Assembly: GCF_900143015.1 (NCBI RefSeq)
Contig: NZ_FSRT01000001.1
Location: 62,001-126,000, forward strand
Reading direction: 5' to 3'
From: Fibrobacter sp. UWB11
Lineage (GTDB): Bacteria; Fibrobacterota; Fibrobacteria; Fibrobacterales; Fibrobacteraceae
Length of the DNA: 64,000 bases
Shown: piece after piece, positions 8,363 to 15,768 of the stretch
How the letters are laid out: every line of letters starts with the position of its first letter
How positions within the stretch are numbered: position 1 is the stretch's first letter
Notes under the pieces: model-generated
What the model saw: only the letters and a program-made list of their open reading frames with translations
Database searches by the model: none
Told to the model about the DNA's origin: nothing
Translations under genes and position numbers: made by a program

Positions 8363-8629
8363 ATGACATACGAAGCAAGAGGAAGGTTCGAGGAAACCTT
8401 CGCAAATGTACCGGGCGTAACCGTTTCGGAACTCAAGATTACCTGCGACGACCATGCACACGTTCTGCGCTGGATGGCGGCTGTCGTAAAGGAATGTACG
8501 GGCGTCGCACTTGAGGAACGGATAAAGTTCAGCGTCTATGAAAAGATTGACGACGAACGCGTGAACTCGAAGGAGTATTTCGTTTACGAGGGAGGCGAGA
8601 ACGTCTCCTGGAACAAGGTGAAGATTTAG
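8363..8629 (+). CDS. Hypothetical protein of the integrated element
   Basis: An 88-aa soluble protein with a good ribosome binding site (AAGGA). It begins M-T-Y-E-A-R-G-R-F and alternates predicted strands and one helix (DDHAHVLRWMAAVVKECTG). No family is recognised. The following gap has a small hairpin (CTGCA-TGG-TGCAG). Its position downstream of recT suggests an early accessory gene. Confidence 0.5.
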   Translation: MTYEARGRFEETFANVPGVTVSELKITCDDHAHVLRWMAAVVKECTGVALEERIKFSVYEKIDDERVNSKEYFVYEGGENVSWNKVKI

Positions 8630-8677
8630 CCGACCGCTGCATGGTGCAGGCGGTGGCCTAGATGGATTGAATCGAAG

Positions 8678-8995
8678 ATGGACAGACTGGAAAAGGAACT
8701 TGAACAGATAATCGTGATGGAAGATGCAGGGCTTAGCCTACGCTCGCTCTGTCGCATTTATAAGGAAACCGTGCTGGACGATGAGTCCATGAAGGACATT
8801 CCGCTTGAGGCGAAGCAGTTCGCCGTTGCGGAGAGCCTTACCAAGGGCTACTGCGGGATAGCACGGAAGTTCGGGTTTAATGATGAAAAGTTCATGTCTG
8901 GACTCATGTCAAACTTTATGCTGCCACTTGTGGCCGCGCTGCATTATATCGTCACCAGGAATGGTGAAAGGAGTACCGATGAAGATAATCGCTGA
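8678..8995 (+). CDS. Hypothetical helical protein of the integrated element
   Basis: A 105-aa, mainly helical protein (LEKELEQIIVMEDAGLSLRSL, later a hydrophobic helix MSNFMLPLVAALHYIV). It overlaps the next gene by 17 bases, so the two are probably co-translated. No DNA-binding motif is obvious and I do not recognise a family. Confidence 0.5.
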   Translation: MDRLEKELEQIIVMEDAGLSLRSLCRIYKETVLDDESMKDIPLEAKQFAVAESLTKGYCGIARKFGFNDEKFMSGLMSNFMLPLVAALHYIVTRNGERSTDEDNR

Positions 8996-9245
8996 TGAAG
9001 AATTTCTCGACCGTACCGAGGCTGGGAATTTTATCGGGATGGCGACATCCACTTTCGACAAGCTGTTGGCAAAAAGCCGTCACGGCAAGTTGGTCTATCC
9101 GCTGGAGGTTTACCAGCCGGGTGGACGCGGCACTCCGATGTGGTTTAGCAAGTCCAGGTTGAAGGAATGGCTCAATAATGTCATTTCCAGCGGCGGCATC
9201 GCCGTTTGTGCGAGAAAGACGCACTTCACGATGGACGAATTTTAG
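8979..9245 (+). CDS. Excisionase-like small DNA-binding protein
   Basis: An 88-aa protein starting at ATG 8979, chosen because GAAAGGAG lies five bases upstream; an in-frame upstream start at 8880 would bury it in the previous gene. The order L-D-R-T-E-A-G-N-F-I-G-M-A-T-S-T-F-D-K, then a strand, R-G-T-P-M-W-F and S-K-S-R-L-K-E-W-L fits the winged helix-turn-helix of excisionase/AlpA-like proteins (helix, wing, 'F-x-x-S-x-L-x-x-W' helix). In an element with a tyrosine integrase this is the likely recombination directionality factor. It is followed by a terminator. Confidence 0.6.
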   Translation: MKIIADEEFLDRTEAGNFIGMATSTFDKLLAKSRHGKLVYPLEVYQPGGRGTPMWFSKSRLKEWLNNVISSGGIAVCARKTHFTMDEF

Positions 9246-9267
9246 GAAGATACCTCCTTGACGCACG

Positions 9268-9295
9268 AAGGCCCTGGCTCATGCCGGGGCCTTTT
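9268..9295 (+). terminator. Terminator after the excisionase-like gene
   Basis: An 11-base arm AAGGCCCTGGC with its near-complement around a TCAT loop, then TTTTCTATTTTT. It ends the early operon and rules out the TTG start at 9258 for the next gene. Confidence 0.75.
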
Positions 9296-9308
9296 CTATT
9301 TTTGGGTC

Positions 9309-9641
9309 ATGGTCGAGATTGAACACGCATTGAGAAACTACCTGGTGAATCCGAACGACTTGGATTTGGGTTTCGCGATGGCTGCTTTGGCTCGAAAGAC
9401 AAAAGCGCATTATCGCGAACTGGGAGGCAACCTAAAGAAGGAAGCTGTCACGCTCGGCAAGACCTTCGCAGTTGATTTGAAAATCGGCAAATGGCCCGAT
9501 GTTCTTGACGGAAAGTTTGAAGATAACTTTAAAACCAAGACTGTTTCGTTCTTGAAAAAGATAAACGGCGATGTGCATAAGGCTGCGGAGCTGATGCTAA
9601 AACAGTGCTTCGACACCGTTGAAAAGAATGTCAAACGGTGA
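9309..9641 (+). CDS. Hypothetical protein
   Basis: A 110-aa soluble, lysine-rich, mostly helical protein. The ATG at 9309 is used because an upstream TTG frame would run through the preceding terminator hairpin. No clear Shine-Dalgarno sequence is seen. There is no recognised domain. It stands alone between a terminator and a lipoprotein gene in the integrated element, so it may be cargo. Confidence 0.45.
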   Translation: MVEIEHALRNYLVNPNDLDLGFAMAALARKTKAHYRELGGNLKKEAVTLGKTFAVDLKIGKWPDVLDGKFEDNFKTKTVSFLKKINGDVHKAAELMLKQCFDTVEKNVKR

Positions 9642-9662
9642 TTTTTTGTAATTTATAAAGAA

Positions 9663-10190
9663 ATGAAAACAAACATTCTTTTTCCCATCCTCTTTGCAAT
9701 ATCTTTAGAACTTCTTGTCGGATGCAGTGATTCCGCATCCAGTTCGTCGGAAGAAAAGAATCCTACGCTATATACTTCGGTGGTTCTTGGAAAGTGTGCG
9801 GACGCTTCCTCATCCAGTTCGTCGGATATTGAGAAGATGATTTCGTCGTTAATTGTTGGTTATGGTGAACATTCAGCTGTTTATTTAGGCGATTGCAGAG
9901 GTTGCTTTGACTTGACTCTTTACGCTTTAGATTATTGTGACGTTTCCGCTGATGTAGCTTTAGATTTTGTAGATGATACTCTGTTTATTTCTTATGTAAA
10001 TGTGCAAGAGGCTTCCAAGTGCACCTGTTATTCCTCCCATGATTTCAAGGTTCCATCAGTGAATTATAGGTATGTCAAATTTAATGAACAAGTTTTTAAT
10101 GTTGTTGCATCGAACATAAGGGTTGTCTGCTCAAATATAGGGGAATATAAAGAAGGTTATTGCGTCGAGAACGGACCGACGCATTTATAG
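9663..10190 (+). CDS. Small secreted lipoprotein with serine-rich linkers
   Basis: A 175-aa protein with a lipoprotein signal peptide ending in the lipobox LVGC (Cys20 or 21), then two S-S-S-S stretches typical of Fibrobacter surface proteins. The mature part has about a dozen cysteines, including CRGC and CTC, which suggests disulphide bonds. No domain is recognised. It lies inside the integrated element next to the integrase and may be host-derived or exported cargo. Confidence 0.6.
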   Translation: MKTNILFPILFAISLELLVGCSDSASSSSEEKNPTLYTSVVLGKCADASSSSSSDIEKMISSLIVGYGEHSAVYLGDCRGCFDLTLYALDYCDVSADVALDFVDDTLFISYVNVQEASKCTCYSSHDFKVPSVNYRYVKFNEQVFNVVASNIRVVCSNIGEYKEGYCVENGPTHL

Positions 10191-10198
10191 CAAAATAA

Positions 10199-10222
10199 GC
10201 TCGCTTTCGCGAGCCTTTTTTA
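10199..10222. terminator. Terminator between the lipoprotein and integrase genes
   Basis: GCTCGC-TTTC-GCGAGC stem followed by CTTTTTTA on the plus strand. It lies between the convergent lipoprotein and integrase genes and touches the integrase stop codon, so it could serve both. Confidence 0.75.
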
Positions 10223-11251
10223 TTTCTTGTTGAGAGCCTTTTCCAGGTCATCTTGCAGCAGGTGACTGTAGGTGTCCAAAGTCTGGCGCACGTCTTCATG
10301 GCGCATCAACTGCTGAACGATTTTCGGGCCAACGCCTGAACGGATTAGGTTGGATGCGAACGAGTGGCGCCACTTGTGGTTCGTCGCGTCGTCGCTCTTA
10401 TATCCCGCGGCTTCCACTGCAATTCGCAGCGTTTCGTTGCACCTGTCCGCATGGTCGAAACGTGCTGTCGCGAACATGCCGTCTTTCAGCTTGCCGTAGC
10501 GTTTGATTTCCGCCTTGAGGCGGTCGCTAATAGGGAGGAACGCTTCCTTGTCGCCCTTGCCGACGACGCGCATCTTTCCGTCCTCTTGGATGCACGACGG
10601 CCCGAATCGGCAAGCCTCCGCATGACGTAGGCCAGCGAAGGCCATGACCGACCAGAACAGTCTAAATTCCGGGTCGGGCGCGTTGTCGAGAATCCTTTCA
10701 ATCTGTTCGGGAGTCCAGAACGCCTTGGCGCGTTTCGGAACCTTGGGGAACGCCACGTCGCGGAACGGGTTGTAGTCGCCCAGGTCGTAAATCTTAGCCG
10801 CCCACTGGCAGAACTGGCTTGTGCAGCGAACCATTTCGTGCTGGGACTTGGGAGCGTACCTTTCGGACAGCCACACCGCCCAGTTCGTCGCCTGTTCGGC
10901 ATCGAAGCGCATGAGCGTCTTGATGCCGTTTGCATCAAGCCATTCCTTGAATGTCTTGAGGCGGTACTTGTAAGCGAGGTGGGTCTTGGAGTCGTCGCCC
11001 TTGGACGCCGCGACGGAGTCCAGGAACTTCGGGAGCGCCTCGTCGAAGCCCCTGTCCTTCGGCATGAGCTTGCGGCGGATTTCCTCGGGCATGAACCTGG
11101 CCGCGTTCATCATGTTCAGCCATTCCTGTGCGTCGCTCTTGCGCTTGGTTTTAAGACTGATGTAGGAGAACTCGCCATCCTCCGCGATTCTCCCGTACCA
11201 TGTAAGGTTGCCGCGGTACTTGTACCGCTGCGATATGCTGTAGCTTTTCAT
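10220..11251 (-). CDS. Tyrosine-type site-specific integrase
   Basis: A 343-aa phage integrase. It has an N-terminal arm/AP2-like part (1-50), a SAM-like core-binding domain (about 70-160) and a C-terminal catalytic domain. The catalytic set is visible: R209 (AGLRHAE), a lysine in the beta-hairpin GKGDKEA (232/235), H292-x-x-R295, H318 (LMRHED) and nucleophile Y328 (DTYSHLL). It should cut and rejoin DNA between element and host attachment sites. It is transcribed away from the tRNA-like sequence at 11486-11533, with a 234-base gap holding phased CTCACA repeats. This is the normal integrase-next-to-att arrangement and marks the right end of the element. Confidence 0.9.
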   Translation of the reverse strand: MKSYSISQRYKYRGNLTWYGRIAEDGEFSYISLKTKRKSDAQEWLNMMNAARFMPEEIRRKLMPKDRGFDEALPKFLDSVAASKGDDSKTHLAYKYRLKTFKEWLDANGIKTLMRFDAEQATNWAVWLSERYAPKSQHEMVRCTSQFCQWAAKIYDLGDYNPFRDVAFPKVPKRAKAFWTPEQIERILDNAPDPEFRLFWSVMAFAGLRHAEACRFGPSCIQEDGKMRVVGKGDKEAFLPISDRLKAEIKRYGKLKDGMFATARFDHADRCNETLRIAVEAAGYKSDDATNHKWRHSFASNLIRSGVGPKIVQQLMRHEDVRQTLDTYSHLLQDDLEKALNKK

Positions 11252-11286
11252 ACAAACAAATCTACTAAAATTTGCCTAAAAGTCGG

Positions 11287-11314
11287 CTCACAAAAAGCTC
11301 ACAAATGTCTCACA
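11287..11314. repeat. Three CTCACA repeats phased at 11 bases
   Basis: CTCACA occurs at 11287, 11298 and 11309, exactly 11 bases apart, on one face of the helix, about 36 bases upstream of the integrase start. The position suggests arm-type integrase or accessory-protein binding sites or an autoregulatory operator. This is inference from spacing. Confidence 0.5.
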
Positions 11315-11424
11315 TCATACCCGATTTTTGGCGGTTTCTCCCGTCTTTCGGGAAAAACCATTACAAGCGACGGAGAACCGCGACAGACAGTCCAAATCGC
11401 GCCGGAAGCCTTGATTTTACTGAT

Positions 11425-11457
11425 GAAAAAGGCCCGGAGGCTTTTGCCTTCGGGCTT
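11425..11457 (-). terminator. Terminator downstream of glgA / tRNA-like sequence
   Basis: On the minus strand, an AAGCCCGAAGGC arm and its complement around an AAAA loop are followed by CCTTTTTC. It is placed to stop transcripts coming from the glycogen synthase gene and the tRNA-like segment. Confidence 0.75.
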
Positions 11458-11485
11458 CCAATGGAGTACTTTCTGAAAATTTTTC

Positions 11486-11533
11486 GGGGCTGGGTTGATA
11501 GTCCGCTGCTCTAACCGATTGAGCTAAAGCCCC
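11486..11533 (-). pseudogene. Truncated tRNA-like sequence, putative attachment-site remnant
   Basis: On the minus strand this reads like the 5' half of a tRNA: acceptor strand GGGGCTT, a D arm GCTC-AATCGGTTA-GAGC, then GCGGACT at the start of the anticodon arm. The anticodon 3' side, variable region and T arm are missing. The sequence jumps to ATCAACC and AGCCCC, and the last six bases can pair with the acceptor strand. At 48 nt it cannot be a normal tRNA. It is next to a tyrosine integrase, so recombination in the anticodon region or an internal deletion is likely. The glycogen synthase stop codon (11524-11526) lies within it. Confidence 0.6.
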
Positions 11534-12957
11534 AACTCACCCAAAGTTAGTAAATATTTTGAAATTGTCTTCGCCCATTCGTAATGGAACCCGCTGTAGG
11601 CGTTCACTACGCATTTGTCCCAATCGGCGACTTCCGTGTTGTACACATTGATGGCGTCTTTTATACGACGTAACATCTGGTGCGGTGCGTTTGCGTCGTC
11701 AACGAGGAATGCGTTTGCTTCGCCGGCGGTCTCGAGGGTGTAGTCGGTGAGCATGCTTGCTATGCCAACGTTTATTCCGGTGAGCGGGAGCGTACCGGCG
11801 GCCATGGCCTTGAGGATAATCGAGGCGGACGGCTCCTGCAGGTTCGCTGCGAATAAAATGTCAGAAGCGGCGAGCGTGTCGCGCAATTTTTCTCTGTTGT
11901 TCGCTTCTTCGGAGTCGAACTGGAGGACGCGGACGTAGTTGCTGTACTGGTGCGAAACTTCTTGGTAGTAGTTCCATTCGGGGTGTTCCGGCGAAATGCC
12001 CACGATAATAAGGGCATTCTGCTTTGCGATGTCCGAAAGGATTGTCGCAAGCGTCTCGGAGGCATTGCCCGATTCCATGTCCATGTGGCTGTAGATAATC
12101 AGTTTGTTCGAAAGATCCATGCCGAACTGGCGCCCGAGGCTCGCTTTCGCTCTGCGCTTTGCTTCTTTGATGGGGAGCTTTGCTTCGTCGTTAAAGTCCC
12201 AGAACTTGTAGTTCACGCCGAACTGGATACCGAGGAGTTTGTCTTTGTTGCGGTTGAGGAACCCGCTGAGCCCACCGGGGAGGTTCGTGTTAAGCATGGC
12301 GTCGCGGTAGCCCGACGACGGGAACAGCACTTTGTTGGCGTACAGAACGCCAGCCTTGAGGAGACTGACCTTGCCCCAGAATTCGTAGCCGTCCATGTTG
12401 AAGTCCTTGCGCGGGAGACCGATTTTTTCGATTTCGCTGGGCTGCACATGGAAGTCGTAGGTAATGTTATGGATGTTGAAGAAAAACGGGATGTTGTGGA
12501 ATGCCTCTTGATAGACGGTATGGCAGAGAGCGCCGACGAGTGCTCCGCCCCATTCGTGACCGAGGATGGCTTGGAACTGGATGTCGCTTTGTGCGCAGTA
12601 CGTGAGCACTGCCGAGGCGAACATGGCAAATCTCAGGTGGTTGTCGCTGTAGGGGAGGGAGTGCGGCGGACCATAAACATAGGGGCGCCCGAAATATTCT
12701 TCATTATATATATAGGTATGGAGCGGGTCTTCGTCGGAACGCCATACTTCGAACGGCTTGTTCTGCAACGCCTCGACGCCTTTAAAAACACAATGATACT
12801 TGTCGGAGTCTATAATATGATCTTTGTAGAACGGCGAACAGGTGACAACTTGAGATCCGGCATTGGCGAATGCGGATGTCATGCAGTTCACTGCGGTCGC
12901 GAGTGGACTTGGTACCTTCCAGTTCCCCGCTTCTGGAGTTACGACGAGTATATTCAT
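11524..12957 (-). CDS. glgA: Glycogen/starch synthase-like GT5 glycosyltransferase (divergent)
   Basis: A 477-aa GT-B enzyme of the GT5 type, which would extend alpha-1,4-glucan from ADP-glucose. It begins MNILVVTPEAG and has the GT5 landmarks GHEWGG, FNIHNITYDF, VSLLKAGVLYANKVLFPS and a C-terminal QEPSASIILKAMAAGTLPL corresponding to the usual E-P-C-G-L-x-Q block. Two things are odd: the N-terminal K-T-G-G-L substrate loop is replaced by W-K-V-P-S-P-L, and the acidic block lacks Cys-Gly. Activity or donor use may therefore differ. The 3' end runs into the tRNA-like remnant. A glycogen phosphorylase gene lies 40 kb away in the same window. Confidence 0.75.
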   Translation of the reverse strand: MNILVVTPEAGNWKVPSPLATAVNCMTSAFANAGSQVVTCSPFYKDHIIDSDKYHCVFKGVEALQNKPFEVWRSDEDPLHTYIYNEEYFGRPYVYGPPHSLPYSDNHLRFAMFASAVLTYCAQSDIQFQAILGHEWGGALVGALCHTVYQEAFHNIPFFFNIHNITYDFHVQPSEIEKIGLPRKDFNMDGYEFWGKVSLLKAGVLYANKVLFPSSGYRDAMLNTNLPGGLSGFLNRNKDKLLGIQFGVNYKFWDFNDEAKLPIKEAKRRAKASLGRQFGMDLSNKLIIYSHMDMESGNASETLATILSDIAKQNALIIVGISPEHPEWNYYQEVSHQYSNYVRVLQFDSEEANNREKLRDTLAASDILFAANLQEPSASIILKAMAAGTLPLTGINVGIASMLTDYTLETAGEANAFLVDDANAPHQMLRRIKDAINVYNTEVADWDKCVVNAYSGFHYEWAKTISKYLLTLGELGL

Positions 12958-13115
12958 TGCTTTTTATACACTCCAAATAAAAATTTACCTATAAAAATAG
13001 GTATGTATAAATTTATTTATTTAAATTTCAACTGAAAGGGTGAATTTCATTTTTTAACCTGATAAAGAGTCCTTTTCAATATTTTCTGTTAAAAACTTCA
13101 TCTGAAGGATACAAA

Positions 13116-14171
13116 ATGAAGAAAATTTTCATTGCTGCTTTGGCTACCGCCGTCGCCTTGACGATGACTGGCTGTAAGGGTACGAACGAAAAGCGCGGCG
13201 ACGAACACCTTAAGGAAGGCCGTTTCCGCAATGCAATCAACTCCTATCTTGAGGCTAAGAAGAAGGGCAAAATGTCCGATGAATTCTTTGACAATTTCAC
13301 CCTCGCTCTCGTACGTGCCGGTGATATGGAAGCCAAGAAGGATTTGAGCAGCGACCTCATCAACAACTATTTTGAAAAGGCTGCATCGAATATCGGCAAG
13401 GTCAAGGAAGACGCTACTGTCGAAGAATATGTCAAGACGCTCGGTGAAATCGGTAAGCGCCAGGCTGCACAGGAAGGCGTAGACTACGCAACGATCATCA
13501 ATGCATTTGCAAAGATCGACTCTGCAGAATCTGTCGCCAAGACCCGCCACATTGCAGAATCTGCCATCAAGAGCATCCGCGAAGAAACCGAAAAGCTTTA
13601 TGTTGCTCGTAATTTGCAGGAAGCTACTTCTGAAGAAGATCCGGTCGTGAGCGAATACTTGCTCCTCCGCATGGCTGAAATGGCTCCGAATAACGAACAG
13701 GTCAAGGCTGCTTTGAACAAGAGCCGCAAGGCCACTCGTGGTTACTTCCTCATCTTCGGCGAAAACGTTCCGGACTTGAGCGGTAAGCAGCGCGTGGACA
13801 AGTGGGGCTACGTGATGGCCATGCCGACAATCAAGATTACCAAGAACTCCCTCTCTGGCGAACTCCAGTTCTGGGCTTCTACGGGTAACAACACGGAACT
13901 TGATCCGTCCCTCATCAAGCTTGTTTCTACCGAAGGCAAGGAAGTCTCTGCCAAGGGCAATACGGGCTGGTGCGAAGCTGAAGTTCTCGTGGGCAAGAAG
14001 GGTGACGAAAAGATTGAAAAGAAGCAGAAGAAGTTCAAAGGCAAGGGCAAGTTGATGAACGAATTCCAGTGCTCTGTGAACGTAAGCTTCTCCTTCCCGG
14101 GCGGCTTTGTTCCGGACTACATCGAATACAAGGACCAGTACGGCATTGGTCGTAAGTACCTCGGTCACTAA
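13116..14171 (+). CDS. Lipoprotein with TPR-like helical region
   Basis: A 351-aa lipoprotein: signal peptide, then lipobox MTGC (Cys20). Residues 28-65 (GDEHLKEGRFRNAINSYLEA) look like a single TPR-type repeat, followed by helices to about 210. The C-terminal part is beta-rich and lysine-rich (KKGDEKIEKKQKKFKGKGK). GAAGGA lies seven bases before the ATG. It is monocistronic with its own terminator and diverges from glgA across an AT-rich gap. No specific function is recognised. Confidence 0.65.
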   Translation: MKKIFIAALATAVALTMTGCKGTNEKRGDEHLKEGRFRNAINSYLEAKKKGKMSDEFFDNFTLALVRAGDMEAKKDLSSDLINNYFEKAASNIGKVKEDATVEEYVKTLGEIGKRQAAQEGVDYATIINAFAKIDSAESVAKTRHIAESAIKSIREETEKLYVARNLQEATSEEDPVVSEYLLLRMAEMAPNNEQVKAALNKSRKATRGYFLIFGENVPDLSGKQRVDKWGYVMAMPTIKITKNSLSGELQFWASTGNNTELDPSLIKLVSTEGKEVSAKGNTGWCEAEVLVGKKGDEKIEKKQKKFKGKGKLMNEFQCSVNVSFSFPGGFVPDYIEYKDQYGIGRKYLGH

Positions 14172-14198
14172 TTCGTAACGGAATTAAAGAACTTTTAA

Positions 14199-14236
14199 GG
14201 GCTCGCCGCGGATGCGCGGCGGGTCTCTTTTTTTTG
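14199..14236 (+). terminator. Terminator of the TPR-like lipoprotein gene
   Basis: CGCCGCG-GATG-CGCGGCG stem followed by a T8 run (14229-14236). Confidence 0.8.
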
Positions 14237-14269
14237 TGCAGTGATAGGTTGTTGGTTATCTGAGAAGGT

Positions 14270-14375
14270 GATGCCGGCACCCCGGAACATGTCCGGGGCA
14301 GGCTCCGGCCGGCATGACAGTTGCAAAAAAAACTGTTATGTCTTTCTTGTCATCCTCGACCGAAGGGAGGGGATC
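14270..14375. repeat. Dispersed palindromic intergenic repeats
   Basis: Two neighbouring copies of the GTCAT-type palindromes seen in many gaps of this window: GATGCCGGCAC...GCCGGCATGAC (14270-14320), with an inner CCCCGGAACATGTCCGGGG hairpin, and GTCATCCTCGACC...GGGATCCAT (about 14350-14378). They fill the gap between two convergent transcription units. Confidence 0.6.
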
Positions 14376-14382
14376 CATACAA

Positions 14383-14411
14383 TAAAAAAATCCCCGGCCG
14401 CATTGCCGGGG
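14383..14411 (-). terminator. Terminator of the outer-membrane protein gene
   Basis: On the minus strand CCCCGGC-AATGCG-GCCGGGG is followed by ATTTTTTT, about 60 bases after the stop of the gene at 14474. Confidence 0.8.
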
Positions 14412-14473
14412 TACTAATTACAATCGTCTAATAGCTATTGACCAATAACCAATGACTATTGACTAACCACTGA

Positions 14474-15604
14474 TTAGAAATCGGCGTGTGCGCTCATACC
14501 GAGAGCAAACTTCGTCTTGCCGACGACCGGGTTCTTGTTCTTGCTGAAGTTGTAGCCGAACCAGAAGGTAACGTTCGTGTTTATCGTCGGGTAGAGGTAG
14601 AAGTTCATGCCGAGGAATTCGAATTCGTCCTTGCTGATTTCGGAATCCGGATCGTGGTATTCAAAGCTTACGCCCAAGGAGAACTTCTTCGTGATGTTGA
14701 AGCTCGGTTCGATGGCGAAGAGCATTTGATCTTCGGTAAAGATTTGCGGTGCAGCGGTGTAGCCTTCGCCTTTGTTAACGATAGCATAGAAGTAGTTGAG
14801 GCCCAAGTTGAAGATGCTGTAGTTCAAGCTCGGCTCCACAAGGAAGGAGTGAACGGCTTCGCCCTTGTACGGGTGGATGCCATAAGCGGCATAGACGCTA
14901 TAGTTGAGGGTTTCGAGGCTCTTGGAGTAGTCGAGTTCTGTACCGAAGAAGTAGGTGTAGCCACGACCGACTTCGGAACCGAATACCCAGTCCACGCTCG
15001 GGGTGATGGTCAAGTGTTCGTCCGGGCGGTTCAAGAGCTTAAGGGCGTAGGTACCGAACACGGCAATTGCTGCCTTGCTGTCATCGGTGGCGCCAATGTA
15101 GAACTTACCGTCGCCAAACTTGTTGTTGCCGACTTCAACACCGAAACCGCGGAGGCTCTGGTCGCGAGAGATTGCTGCATAGCGGCTCGGGTCACGCCAG
15201 AAATAGTAATTGAATGTACCTGCGTTGTAGGTCAAGTCACCGAATACAAGGCTTACGTCTTGGAAAGGCTTCCAGCGGAGTTCGACTCCATCAAAGTTGA
15301 AAGCGGTGTAGCGATCATTGTCGCTTGTGATTGCCGTAGAGCGGGCGAGACCGTGACGGATTTCAGCAGCGCCTTCGCCGTTTGTGATATTGCTCTTGGT
15401 GTTTGTGAAAACGGTAACGGAAACGTTTTCGTCGAGGTTTGCCGTCACAGACAAGTCGATGTCCTGGTTTGCGGCGTTAGTGGGGTCAAAATCCCTGTTG
15501 AAGTAGCTAGCGAAGTCAAAATCGACATTACCGTGGATTTCGATGTCGGCGGCCATGGCAAAACCGGTAGCGGCAAGGGCAATCGGCAAAATGAGTTTAC
15601 GCAT
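14474..15604 (-). CDS. Outer-membrane beta-barrel (porin-like) protein
   Basis: A 376-aa exported protein. The start is the ATG at 15604, preceded by GGAAGGA; longer frames upstream lack a ribosome binding site. The signal peptide is MRKLILPIALAATGFAMA, cut before ADIEIHGNVDFDF. The mature part is a run of amphipathic strands with alternating aromatic residues (for example LRWKPFQDVSLVFGDLTYN) and it ends in phenylalanine (HADF), the usual last residue for barrel insertion. It resembles porin or maltoporin-type proteins in general layout, but no substrate can be assigned. Confidence 0.7.
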   Translation of the reverse strand: MRKLILPIALAATGFAMAADIEIHGNVDFDFASYFNRDFDPTNAANQDIDLSVTANLDENVSVTVFTNTKSNITNGEGAAEIRHGLARSTAITSDNDRYTAFNFDGVELRWKPFQDVSLVFGDLTYNAGTFNYYFWRDPSRYAAISRDQSLRGFGVEVGNNKFGDGKFYIGATDDSKAAIAVFGTYALKLLNRPDEHLTITPSVDWVFGSEVGRGYTYFFGTELDYSKSLETLNYSVYAAYGIHPYKGEAVHSFLVEPSLNYSIFNLGLNYFYAIVNKGEGYTAAPQIFTEDQMLFAIEPSFNITKKFSLGVSFEYHDPDSEISKDEFEFLGMNFYLYPTINTNVTFWFGYNFSKNKNPVVGKTKFALGMSAHADF

Positions 15605-15768
15605 ACAATCCTTCCAAAAAAAGATTTGTTTGAATTTTACGTGCAAAAGATAGAAATATCTTTGATTTGAAACCAATGTTTTGTTCCTTGAAGCTCAAAA
15701 ATACGGTTATGCTTCGTCTTAGTGGCTTCAGTTTTGTAAATTTAGTAGCGTCTTTAAAAGAGGTGGAT

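Noticed and set aside
9258-9308. TTG start at 9258 for the 110-aa gene
   Set aside because: It would place the preceding terminator hairpin inside the coding sequence.
11486-11533. Functional tRNA
   Set aside because: Anticodon arm 3' side, variable loop and T arm are missing.
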